Below, one piece after another: positions 47,328-55,506 of a stretch of DNA of 64,000 nt (positions are counted from its first letter, which is position 1; every line of letters begins with the position of its first letter). The position numbers and the translations under genes were made by a program. The stretch is taken from contig NZ_FNHI01000001.1 in NCBI RefSeq assembly GCF_900103455.1, positions 62,001 through 126,000 of the forward strand, read 5' to 3'. The notes under the pieces were generated by a model, which was not told the origin of the DNA, made no database searches, and worked only from the letters and a program-made list of their open reading frames with translations. The stretch is from Streptomyces wuyuanensis. GTDB taxonomy: Bacteria; Actinomycetota; Actinomycetes; Streptomycetales; Streptomycetaceae.

Positions 47328-48977
47328 GTGTCCGCACCGGATTCGGACTGGTGGCGCTCGGCCGCCATCTACCAGGTGTACGTACGCAGCTTCGCCGACG
47401 GCGACGGGGACGGCACCGGCGATCTCGCCGGCGTACGGGAGAAGCTGCCCTACCTCGCCGAACTGGGCGTCGACGCACTCTGGTTCACGCCCTGGTACGT
47501 CTCCCCGCTGGCCGACGGCGGCTACGACGTCGCCGACTACCGCGCCATCGACCCCGCGTTCGGCACGCTCGCCGAGGCCGAGAAGCTCATCGCCGAGGCC
47601 CGCCGGCTGGGACTGCGGACGATCGTCGACATCGTCCCCAACCATGTGTCCGACCGGCACGTCTGGTTCCGTGCGGCCCTCCTGGGGCGCCCCGGAGGGC
47701 CGGAGCGAGCGTTGTTCCACTTCCGGCGGGGCCGCGGCACCGGCGGCGAACTCCCGCCCAACGACTGGGAGTCCGAGTTCGGCGGCAGCGCCTGGACCCG
47801 GGTGCCCGACGGCGAGTGGTACCTCCATCTGTTCGCGCCGGAACAGCCCGACCTGAACTGGTCCCACCCGGCGGTCCGCCGCGAGCACGAGGACATCCTG
47901 CGCTTCTGGTTCGAGCGCGGGGTCGCGGGCGTACGGATCGATTCGGCGGCCCTGCTCGCCAAGGACCCGGCCCTGCCCGACTTCGAGCCCGGCAGGGATC
48001 CCCACCCCTACGTCGACCGCGACGAACTGCACGGCATCTACCGCTCCTGGCGGGCGGTGGCCGACGCGTACGGCGGCGTCTTCGTCGGGGAGGTGTGGCT
48101 GCCGGACTCCGAGCGCTTCGCCCGCTACCTCCGGCCCGACGAACTGCACACCGCCTTCAACCTCGGCTTCCTGGCATGCCCCTGGGCCCCCGCACGGCTG
48201 CGCCGCACCATAGACGAGGCCCTCGCCGAGCACGCCCCCGTCGGAGCCCCGGCGACCTGGGTGCTGTGCAACCACGACGTCACCCGCACCGTCACCCGCT
48301 ACGGGCGCGCGGACACCGGCTTCGACTTCGCGACCAAGTCCTTCGGCACCCCGACCGACCTCACCCTCGGCACGCGGCGCGCCCGGGCCGCCGCACTGCT
48401 GTCACTGGCGCTCCCGGGCTCCGTCTACCTCTACCAGGGTGAGGAACTGGGGCTTCCGGAGGCCGAGATACCGCGCGAGCGCATCCAGGACCCGATGTAT
48501 TTCCGTTCGGGCGGCAGCGATCCCGGCCGGGACGGCTGCCGGGTGCCGCTGCCGTGGACGGCCGCCCGCCCGGCCGCCGAGCCATGGCTGCCGCAGCCCC
48601 GGGACTGGACGTCCTACGCGGCCGACCGCCAGGCCGCCGACCCCGCCTCGATGCTCACTCTGTACCGCACCGCCCTCGGGCTGCGGCGGACCGAACCGGG
48701 CTTCGGCGACGGGCCGTTGACCTGGTTGCCGTCCGGACCGGGAGTCCTGGCCTTCGCACGGGGGGACGGGCCGGTGTGCGTGGTCAACCTGGGGCGGGAG
48801 CCGGCCGGTCTGCCGCCGCACGAGGCGGTCCTGCTGGCGAGCGGCCCGTTGACGGCGGGCGAACTCCCTCCGGACACGGCGGTGTGGCTGCGGGGCCGCG
48901 GCGTACCGGGCACGGCACAGCCGGATGCGGATGCGGAAGCGGCGGGCGGGGGCGGCCGCGGCGGGGTGCGGCGGTGA
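47328..48977 (+). CDS. GH13 alpha-glucosidase / oligo-1,6-glucosidase
   Basis: This cytoplasmic glycoside hydrolase (about 549 residues) has the four GH13 regions: DIVPNHVS, GVRIDSAAL (nucleophile Asp), FVGEVWLPD (acid/base Glu) and VLCNHDVTRT (transition-state Asp). YQVYVRSFADGDGDGTGDLAG at the start is typical of alpha-glucosidases and oligo-1,6-glucosidases. No signal peptide is seen, so it hydrolyses imported alpha-glucosides. GTG 47328 has an ideal AAAGGA site five bases upstream; ATG 47301, overlapping the permease stop, is the alternative and adds nine residues. It is the last gene of the operon, with a Gly-rich tail. Confidence 0.9.
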   Translation: MSAPDSDWWRSAAIYQVYVRSFADGDGDGTGDLAGVREKLPYLAELGVDALWFTPWYVSPLADGGYDVADYRAIDPAFGTLAEAEKLIAEARRLGLRTIVDIVPNHVSDRHVWFRAALLGRPGGPERALFHFRRGRGTGGELPPNDWESEFGGSAWTRVPDGEWYLHLFAPEQPDLNWSHPAVRREHEDILRFWFERGVAGVRIDSAALLAKDPALPDFEPGRDPHPYVDRDELHGIYRSWRAVADAYGGVFVGEVWLPDSERFARYLRPDELHTAFNLGFLACPWAPARLRRTIDEALAEHAPVGAPATWVLCNHDVTRTVTRYGRADTGFDFATKSFGTPTDLTLGTRRARAAALLSLALPGSVYLYQGEELGLPEAEIPRERIQDPMYFRSGGSDPGRDGCRVPLPWTAARPAAEPWLPQPRDWTSYAADRQAADPASMLTLYRTALGLRRTEPGFGDGPLTWLPSGPGVLAFARGDGPVCVVNLGREPAGLPPHEAVLLASGPLTAGELPPDTAVWLRGRGVPGTAQPDADAEAAGGGGRGGVRR

Positions 48978-49160
48978 CGGACGCCGCGCCGTCGCGGGAT
49001 CCGGCCCCGGGGATCGTGCCGGGCCGTCCCAGACGTCCTGCGGCTCCCCGACGCCCCGCCGACTGCCCGCGGCGGGTCCGCCGGCCTTCCTGCCGAGCCG
49101 TCGAGTCGTCGAATCGTTGAGTCGTCGAGCCGTCTTGCCGTCCTCGCGTCGTGCCGTCGG

Positions 49161-50402
49161 TCAGGGCACGGGCCGCGGTGGCCGGGGCCCGTTGTACCGG
49201 CCACTCGGCCGCATGCGCAGCGGCCGCTCGTCGTACTCCTCCAGGGCATGGGCGATCCAGCCCGCCGTGCGGGCCACCGCGAAGACCGTCTCCCCGGCCT
49301 CGGCCGCCATGCCCGCCGACACCGACAGCGCCGCCAGCGCCAGGTCGACGTTGGCGTGCAGATCCGTCTGCCCGGCGGCGGTCGCCTCGACCTCGCGCGC
49401 GGCCTCCAGCGAGGGCCGGGCGTCCGGGATCTCCGCCAGGGCGCCGAACAGGGCCTCGGCGCGCGGGTCCCGCGCCGGATAGAGGCGGTGGCCGAGCCCC
49501 GGTACCCGGCGCCCCGCCCGCAGGTGGTCCGCCACGACCGGCGCCGCGCTGCCGCGCTCCAGCACCTCAGCGAGCATGCGGTGGGCGAGTCCGCTGGCCG
49601 CCCCGTGCAGGGGCCCGTCCAGCGCGCCGAGTCCGGCCGAGACGACGGCATAGGGATGCGCCCGGGCGGAGGCCGCGACCCGCACCGCCAGGGTCGAGGC
49701 GGCGAGATCGTGGTCGATCAGCAGGGAGAGCGCGAGGTCCAGGGCGCGCAGGGAAGGCTCGTCCGGCTGCCGTGCGGTCAGGCGTGACCACAGGCGCACG
49801 GCGAGCCGGTCCTCGCCGCCGTGGGCGGTGCCGATGACCGGCAGGGCGTCGACCAGCGTCGGGATGAGCATGCGCCCGACGCCGGTCACGGCCGACGGGC
49901 TGAGGTCGAAGCGGAGCGGGTCCGCCGCCGCCGCGGCGACGGCGGCCACCCGCAGCCGGTCCGCCGAGCCGCTGTGCGCGGGCAGGGCTTCCACGGCCCG
50001 GCGGGCGGCGGCGAGGGGTTCGGGCGGGGCGGTGAAACGGATGCCGCGCTCCAGGGTGCCGGTCCAGAGCCAGTCGGCGATCTCCTCGTAGTGGTGGCGG
50101 CGGGCGAGCTCGGTCGCGTCGACCCCGCGGAAGTAGTACCGGTCCTTGTCGATCAGCGTGATGCCGGTGCGGACCACGGGTGTGCCGTCACCCGCGGCCG
50201 CGGCCTGCCGGCGGCCGCGGCGGACCAGCGCGTCGACCTCCCCGGCGTCGAAGGTGCTGCCGCGCCCGCCGGGATCCCGGCGGCTGCCGAGCTGTCCACG
50301 GCTGACGTACGCGTACACCGTTTCGGGCTTCACCCCGAGCCGTTCGGCGGTCTCACGCGTGGTGAGCCGGTCTCCGTCCGCGCCCTGGTCCTGATCCGTC
50401 AT
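49161..50402 (-). CDS. Citrate synthase-like protein with N-terminal MerR/excisionase-type HTH
   Basis: The 413-residue protein starts with an HTH of about 60 residues (LTTRETAERLGVKPETVYAYVSRGQL) followed by a citrate synthase-like domain. The catalytic residues are kept: His in GPLHGAASG, His in GLGHRLYPARDP and Asp in LHANVDLALAAL. The N-terminal HTH suggests DNA binding, perhaps with a metabolite-sensing synthase domain, but catalysis remains possible. ATG 50402 lies six bases after TACGGT (minus strand) without a Shine-Dalgarno sequence, suggesting a leaderless message. It is divergent from a second synthase gene across a 96-base, palindrome-rich gap. Confidence 0.85.
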   Translation of the reverse strand: MTDQDQGADGDRLTTRETAERLGVKPETVYAYVSRGQLGSRRDPGGRGSTFDAGEVDALVRRGRRQAAAAGDGTPVVRTGITLIDKDRYYFRGVDATELARRHHYEEIADWLWTGTLERGIRFTAPPEPLAAARRAVEALPAHSGSADRLRVAAVAAAAADPLRFDLSPSAVTGVGRMLIPTLVDALPVIGTAHGGEDRLAVRLWSRLTARQPDEPSLRALDLALSLLIDHDLAASTLAVRVAASARAHPYAVVSAGLGALDGPLHGAASGLAHRMLAEVLERGSAAPVVADHLRAGRRVPGLGHRLYPARDPRAEALFGALAEIPDARPSLEAAREVEATAAGQTDLHANVDLALAALSVSAGMAAEAGETVFAVARTAGWIAHALEEYDERPLRMRPSGRYNGPRPPRPVP

Positions 50403-50429
50403 GGGGACACCGTACACAGCGAGCCATGC

Positions 50430-50449
50430 ATTGATTCAATCAATATTGA
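50430..50449. promoter_or_regulatory. Overlapping palindromes between the divergent citrate synthase genes
   Basis: ATTGATT-C-AATCAAT (50430-50444) is a perfect 7-bp palindrome that overlaps a second one, TCAATATTGA (50440-50449). The latter overlaps a consensus -35 hexamer TTGACA (50446-50451) for the plus-strand gene, with GACAGT 18 bases on as a weak -10. Direct repeats CGAGTCAA follow at about 50457 and 50476. The AT-rich site stands out from its surroundings and is a good operator candidate for the HTH-containing neighbour. Confidence 0.65.
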
Positions 50450-50498
50450 CAGTGATCGAGTCAAGGATGGACAGTCGAGTCAATCGAGGGAGGACCAC

Positions 50499-51665
50499 AT
50501 GCTCAGCACCAACGGCGCAGCCGCGCCCCTGGACGTACCGCGCGGCCTCGCGGGTGTCGTCGTCACCGAGACCGAACTCGGCGACGTCCGAGGCCGGGAG
50601 GGCTTCTACCACTACCGCCAGTACTCGGCCGTGGAGCTCGCGGAGAGCCGCGGGTTCGAGGACGTCTGGCATCTGATGTTCCACGGCCGGCTGCCGGACG
50701 CCGCCGAGCGCGAGGCCTTCCTCGCCGGGACGGCCGCACTGCGCAGGCTGCCCGACGAGGTGCGCGCCGCCCTGCCCGCCGTCGCCCGGACCTGCGCGCC
50801 CTCCGGACCGCTCGCCGGACTGCGCACCGCACTGTCGCTGCTGGGGGCGTCGGCGGGGTTCCGGCCGGTGTACGACCTCGGCCCCGACGAGCGCCGCGCC
50901 GACGCGCTCGCGGCCTGCTCCGCCGTGCCCACCCTGCTCACCGCCCTGCACCGGCTGGGCCGGGGCCTGGAGCCGGTGGAGCCGCGCGAGGACCTGCAGT
51001 ACGCCGCCAACTACCTCTACATGCTGACCGGTTCGGAGCCCGACCCGGACCGGGCGCGAGCCGTCGAGCGCTACCTCGTCTCCACCGTCGACCACGGGTT
51101 CAACGCCTCCACCTTCACCGCGCGGGTGATCGCCTCGACCGGGGCCGATGTCGCCGCCTGTCTGGTCGGGGCGATCGGCGCCCTGTCGGGACCGCTGCAC
51201 GGCGGCGCCCCGAGCCGCGCCCTGGACACGCTCGACGCGATCGGAACTCCGGACCGCATCGACTCCTGGATCAGGCAGCGCGTCCTCGCCGGAGAGCGGA
51301 TCATGGGCTTCGGGCACCCCGTCTACCGCACCGAGGACCCCCGCTCGCGCATGCTGCGCGCCGTCGCGGAGGGCTTCGGCGGCCCGTTGGTGGAGTTCGC
51401 CGTCGACGTCGAGGCGCGGGTCGAGGCGATCCTGGCGGAGCTGAAGCCCGGCCGGGAGCTCCACACCAACGTCGAGTTCTACGCGGGCGTCGTCATGGAG
51501 CTGTGCGGACTGCCGCGGGAGATGTTCACCCCCACCTTCTGCGCGGCACGGGTCGTCGGCTGGAGCGCCAACATCCTGGAGCAGGCCCGGGATTCCAAGA
51601 TCATCCGACCCGCCGCGCGCTATGTCGGGCCGCAGCCGCCCCAGCCGCTCCCGAAGGCCTCCTGA
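50499..51665 (+). CDS. Citrate / 2-methylcitrate synthase-like protein
   Basis: This 388-residue enzyme belongs to the citrate synthase family, which condenses acetyl-CoA (or propionyl-CoA) with oxaloacetate. Motifs are GPLHGGAPS (first catalytic His), IMGFGHPVYRTEDPR (second His) and LHTNVEFYAGVVME, where Glu stands at the usual catalytic Asp position. YHYRQYSAVELAE near the N terminus is also typical. ATG 50499 follows GAGGGAGG. It is divergent from the HTH-synthase gene and probably regulated by it. The CobW gene follows after 49 bases on the same strand, with its own strong ribosome-binding site. Confidence 0.88.
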   Translation: MLSTNGAAAPLDVPRGLAGVVVTETELGDVRGREGFYHYRQYSAVELAESRGFEDVWHLMFHGRLPDAAEREAFLAGTAALRRLPDEVRAALPAVARTCAPSGPLAGLRTALSLLGASAGFRPVYDLGPDERRADALAACSAVPTLLTALHRLGRGLEPVEPREDLQYAANYLYMLTGSEPDPDRARAVERYLVSTVDHGFNASTFTARVIASTGADVAACLVGAIGALSGPLHGGAPSRALDTLDAIGTPDRIDSWIRQRVLAGERIMGFGHPVYRTEDPRSRMLRAVAEGFGGPLVEFAVDVEARVEAILAELKPGRELHTNVEFYAGVVMELCGLPREMFTPTFCAARVVGWSANILEQARDSKIIRPAARYVGPQPPQPLPKAS

Positions 51666-51714
51666 ACGCCCCATATCCTGGGACCGAACCTGCGAAAGCC
51701 CCAGGAGGTCCGTC

Positions 51715-52788
51715 TTGAGCCGCCAGCAGATCCCCGTCGTCGTGCTCGCGGGCTTCCTGGGGTCGGGCAAGACGACCCTGCTCAACCATCTGCTGAGAGC
51801 GAGCCGCGGCACCCGGATCGGCGCGATCGTCAACGACTTCGGGGCGATCGAGATCGACGCCATGACCGTGGCCGGCCGGCTCGGCGACTCCACCGTGTCC
51901 CTCGGCAACGGCTGTCTGTGCTGCGCCGTGGACGCGAGCGAGCTGGACGTCTTCCTGGACAAGCTCACCCGGCCCGCCGCCCGCCTCGATGTGATCGTCA
52001 TCGAGGCGAGCGGACTCGCCGAGCCCCAGGAGCTGGTCAGGATGGTCCTCGCCAGCGAGAACGAGCGGATCGTGTACGGAGGTCTCGTCGAGGTCGTCGA
52101 CGCCGCCGAGTTCGAGGCGACCCGCGAGCGGCACCCCGAGATCGAACGGCATCTCGGCATAGCCGATCTGGTCGTGGTCAACAAGACGGACCGGCTGGAC
52201 GCCGACGGGCGGCGCAGCCTGGTGGAACGGATCACCGGACTGGCGGGCGGGGCCGCCGTGATCGAGGCGACGTACGGGCGCATCGACCCCGAGCTGCTCT
52301 TCGAATGCCGCCCGCCCCGTGAGCGGGTGGGCCAGTTGTCCTTCGACGACCTCCACGAGGACGGCGAGGGCCACCACGACCATCTGCACGCGGCCTACGA
52401 GACCGTGTCGTTCGAGGCGGCCGAACCCCTCCACCCGCGCAGACTGCTGGACTTCCTGGACTCGCGGCCCGAAGGGCTGTACCGGATCAAGGGTTTCGTG
52501 GACTTCGGCGAGGCCGATCCCCGCAACCGCTACGCGGTCCACGCGGTGGGCCGGTTCCTGCGTTTCCATCCGGAGCCCTGGCCCGCCGACGGCACCGGCC
52601 GGGCCACCCGGCTCGTGCTCATCGGCTCGGGCACCGACACCGCTGCGCTGATCGGCCGGCTGGACGCCGCCAGGATCACCGGCCCGGACGACCGCCCGGA
52701 GGAGCACAGCATGTGGGGCGTGCTGCGCTACGTGCCCGAGCAGCGGGACGCCCGGGAGGAGCGGCCCCGGGACCGAACCGGGTCCTGA
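51715..52788 (+). CDS. CobW/COG0523-family GTPase (metallochaperone type)
   Basis: The 357-residue protein is a G3E GTPase. It has the P-loop GFLGSGKTT (13-21), the metal-binding CXCC motif (GCLCC, Cys67, 69, 70), a NKTD base-recognition motif, and a His-rich segment (EGHHDHLH) before the C-terminal CobW_C domain (YRIKGFVDF, WGVLRYVPEQ). Such proteins deliver zinc, cobalt or other metals to target proteins; the metal is unknown. TTG 51715 follows AGGAGG and is the only start with such a site. It ends at a perfect bidirectional terminator facing parC. Confidence 0.9.
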   Translation: MSRQQIPVVVLAGFLGSGKTTLLNHLLRASRGTRIGAIVNDFGAIEIDAMTVAGRLGDSTVSLGNGCLCCAVDASELDVFLDKLTRPAARLDVIVIEASGLAEPQELVRMVLASENERIVYGGLVEVVDAAEFEATRERHPEIERHLGIADLVVVNKTDRLDADGRRSLVERITGLAGGAAVIEATYGRIDPELLFECRPPRERVGQLSFDDLHEDGEGHHDHLHAAYETVSFEAAEPLHPRRLLDFLDSRPEGLYRIKGFVDFGEADPRNRYAVHAVGRFLRFHPEPWPADGTGRATRLVLIGSGTDTAALIGRLDAARITGPDDRPEEHSMWGVLRYVPEQRDAREERPRDRTGS

Positions 52789-52810
52789 CGGATCATCACC
52801 ACGACGGCGA

Positions 52811-52846
52811 ACCGCCCCCTTCCGCGCTCCGGCGGAAGGGGGCGGT
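52811..52846. terminator. Bidirectional terminator between cobW-like gene and parC
   Basis: A perfect 15-bp stem (ACCGCCCCCTTCCGC / GCGGAAGGGGGCGGT) with a 6-base loop in the 84-base gap between the convergent genes. Confidence 0.85.
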
Positions 52847-52872
52847 CCCGGCTTCGACGGCGACCGGTACCG

Positions 52873-55320
52873 TCAGGCCACCGGACCCGCCACCGCGGCG
52901 ACAGGCTTGGGCGGCGGCGTACCCGAACCGTCCCGGCGAGGGTCGATCTCCGGAAGCTCCGAAGGGGATCCGTTCTGCTGCGCGGCGCGTGCCGGGGTCG
53001 CACCCGCCCAGGCGAACACCAGCTTGTCCTCGCCCTTGAGGAAGCGCTGGCAGCGCACACCACCGGTCGCCCGGCCCTTGCGCGGGTACTGGTCGAAGGG
53101 CGTCAGTTTCGCCGTCGTCACCGAGTCGTCCAGCGTCCCGCCGGAGCCCGCTGCCGTGAAGACCACCGCGTCCGCGGCCGGGTCCACGGCGGTGAACGAG
53201 ATCACTTCGGCTCCCTCCGCGAGCTTGACGCCCGCCATGCCACCCGCCGGCCTGCCCTGCGGCCTGACCTGCGACGCCTGGAAGCGCAGCAACTGGGCCT
53301 CGGAGGTGATGAAGACCAGGTCCTCCTCGCCCGTGCGCAGTTCGACTCCGCCGACGATCCGGTCGCCCTCCTTGAGCGCGATGACCTCGAGCTCGTCCTT
53401 GTTGGACGGAAAGTCCGGCACCACCCGCTTGACCACGCCCTGCAGCGTGCCCAGCGCCAGACCCGGCGAGGACTCCTCCAGACCGGTCAGACAGACGACC
53501 GTCTCGTCCGCCTCCAGCGACAGGAACTCCGAGACCTGGGCACCGCCCGAGAGGTTCGGCGCATGGGCCGTCTCCGGAAGCTGCGGGAGGTCGATCACCG
53601 ACAGCCGCAGCAGCCTGCCCGCCGAGGTCACCACGCCCACCTCGCCCCGCGCCGTCGCAGCCACGGAGGAGACGATCACGTCGTGCTTGGCGCGCCTGCC
53701 CTCGTCCGGCAGCGGCTCGCCGGTGACCGTCCGCGCGAGCAGCCCCGTCGAGGACAGCAGCACGCGGCACGGGTCGTCCGCGACCTGCAGCGAGGCGGCC
53801 GGGGCCGGGGTACCCGCGGACTCCAGCAGGACGGTGCGCCGGGGGGTGCCGAACTTCTTCGCCACCGCGGCCAGTTCGGACGAGACGAGCTTGCGCAGCT
53901 CGGCGTCCGACTCCAGGATCGTCGTCAGCTCCGCGATCTCGGCCTTCAGCCTGTCACGCTCGGCCTCCAGCTCGATCCGGTCGAACTTGGTGAGCCGGCG
54001 CAGCGGGGTGTCCAGGATGTACTGCGTCTGGACGTCGCTGAGGGAGAAGTGCGCCATCAGCCGCTCCCTGGCCTGAGCCGCGTTCTCGCTCGACCGGATG
54101 AGCCGGATGACCTCGTCGATGTCGACCAGCGCGACGAGCAGTCCCTCGACCAGGTGGAGCCTGTCCCGCTTCTTCCCGCGGCGGAACTCGCTGCGGCGCC
54201 GCACCACGTTGAAGCGGTGGTCGAGGTAGACCTCCAGCAGTTCCTTGAGGCCCAGCGTGAGCGGCTGGCCGTCGACCAGCGCCACGTTGTTGATGCCGAA
54301 GGACTCCTCCATCGGCGTCAGCTTGTACAGCTGCTCCAGAACTGCCTCGGGGATGAAGCCGTTCTTGATCTCGATGACCAGGCGCAGTCCGTGCTCGCGG
54401 TCCGTGAGGTCCTTGACGTCGGCGATGCCCTGCAGCTTCTTCTGGCCGACCATGTCCTTGATCTTGGAGATCACCTTCTCGGGGCCGACGCTGAACGGCA
54501 GTTCGGTGACGACGAGGCCCTTGCGGCGCGCGGTGACGGTCTCCACCGCCACCGTGGCACGGATCTTGAACGTGCCGCGGCCGGTCTCGTAGGCGTCCCT
54601 GACCCCCGACAGGCCGACGATCCGGCCGCCGGTCGGCAGGTCGGGACCCGGCACGTGACGCATCAGCGTCTCCAGGTCCGCACCCGGGTGCCTGATCAGA
54701 TGACGGGCGGCGGCGATGACCTCGCCCAGGTTGTGGGGCGGCATGTTCGTCGCCATGCCGACCGCGATCCCGGACGCGCCGTTCACCAGCAGGTTCGGGT
54801 ACGCCGCGGGCAGCGCCAGGGGCTCCTGCTCCTGCCCGTCGTAGTTCGGCGCGAAGTCGACCGTGTCCTCGTCGATGGACTCGGTCATCAGGCTCGTCGC
54901 GTCGGCCATCCGGCACTCGGTGTAACGCATCGCCGCCGGAGGGTCGTCATTGCCCAGGGAGCCGAAGTTCCCGTGGCCGTCGACCAGCGGCAGCCGCATC
55001 GAGAACGGCTGGGCCATGCGCACCAGGGCGTCGTAGATCGACGCGTCGCCGTGCGGGTGGAGCTTGCCCATCACCTCGCCGACGACACGGGCGCACTTCA
55101 CATAGCCCCGGTCGGGGCGCAGCCCCATCTCGTTCATCTGGTACACGATCCGGCGGTGCACCGGCTTCATGCCGTCCCGGGCGTCGGGCAGGGCGCGGGA
55201 GTAGATCACCGAGTACGCGTACTCGAGGAAGGAGCCCTGCATCTCGTCGACGACGTCGATGTCGAGGATCCTCTCCTCGAAGTCGTCGGGCGGCGGCGTC
55301 TTCGTGCTGCGGCGGGCCAT
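52873..55320 (-). CDS. parC: DNA topoisomerase IV subunit A (DNA breakage-reunion subunit)
   Basis: ParC breaks and rejoins DNA in the topoisomerase IV complex with ParE. The 815-residue protein has the winged-helix CAP-like domain with catalytic Tyr in PAAMRYTECRMA, the quinolone-resistance region HPHGDASIYDALVRMAQPFSMR, the tower and coiled-coil regions, and a C-terminal beta-pinwheel domain (repeats such as RKGRATGGVRCQRFLKGED). ATG 55320 begins the homologous region (MARRSTKTPPPDDFEERILDIDVVDEMQGSF); a longer open frame upstream overlaps the divergent peptidase promoter and is rejected. The C-terminal tail is Pro/Ala-rich. Confidence 0.94.
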   Translation of the reverse strand: MARRSTKTPPPDDFEERILDIDVVDEMQGSFLEYAYSVIYSRALPDARDGMKPVHRRIVYQMNEMGLRPDRGYVKCARVVGEVMGKLHPHGDASIYDALVRMAQPFSMRLPLVDGHGNFGSLGNDDPPAAMRYTECRMADATSLMTESIDEDTVDFAPNYDGQEQEPLALPAAYPNLLVNGASGIAVGMATNMPPHNLGEVIAAARHLIRHPGADLETLMRHVPGPDLPTGGRIVGLSGVRDAYETGRGTFKIRATVAVETVTARRKGLVVTELPFSVGPEKVISKIKDMVGQKKLQGIADVKDLTDREHGLRLVIEIKNGFIPEAVLEQLYKLTPMEESFGINNVALVDGQPLTLGLKELLEVYLDHRFNVVRRRSEFRRGKKRDRLHLVEGLLVALVDIDEVIRLIRSSENAAQARERLMAHFSLSDVQTQYILDTPLRRLTKFDRIELEAERDRLKAEIAELTTILESDAELRKLVSSELAAVAKKFGTPRRTVLLESAGTPAPAASLQVADDPCRVLLSSTGLLARTVTGEPLPDEGRRAKHDVIVSSVAATARGEVGVVTSAGRLLRLSVIDLPQLPETAHAPNLSGGAQVSEFLSLEADETVVCLTGLEESSPGLALGTLQGVVKRVVPDFPSNKDELEVIALKEGDRIVGGVELRTGEEDLVFITSEAQLLRFQASQVRPQGRPAGGMAGVKLAEGAEVISFTAVDPAADAVVFTAAGSGGTLDDSVTTAKLTPFDQYPRKGRATGGVRCQRFLKGEDKLVFAWAGATPARAAQQNGSPSELPEIDPRRDGSGTPPPKPVAAVAGPVA

Positions 55321-55506
55321 CGCTGCTGCGGCTCCTTCACCAACATGAACCATGAACGGGATCTGACGCGGACCATTGTGGACCGTCCCACCGACAACGC
55401 GGACCGCGACCCGGAACAGAGGGTGGAAGCGGCGGGAACTTCGCCGGTTACCTGCACGGTTTGCATACAGTGGCAGAACATCCTGCAACGCGATCGAAGG
55501 GACCAC

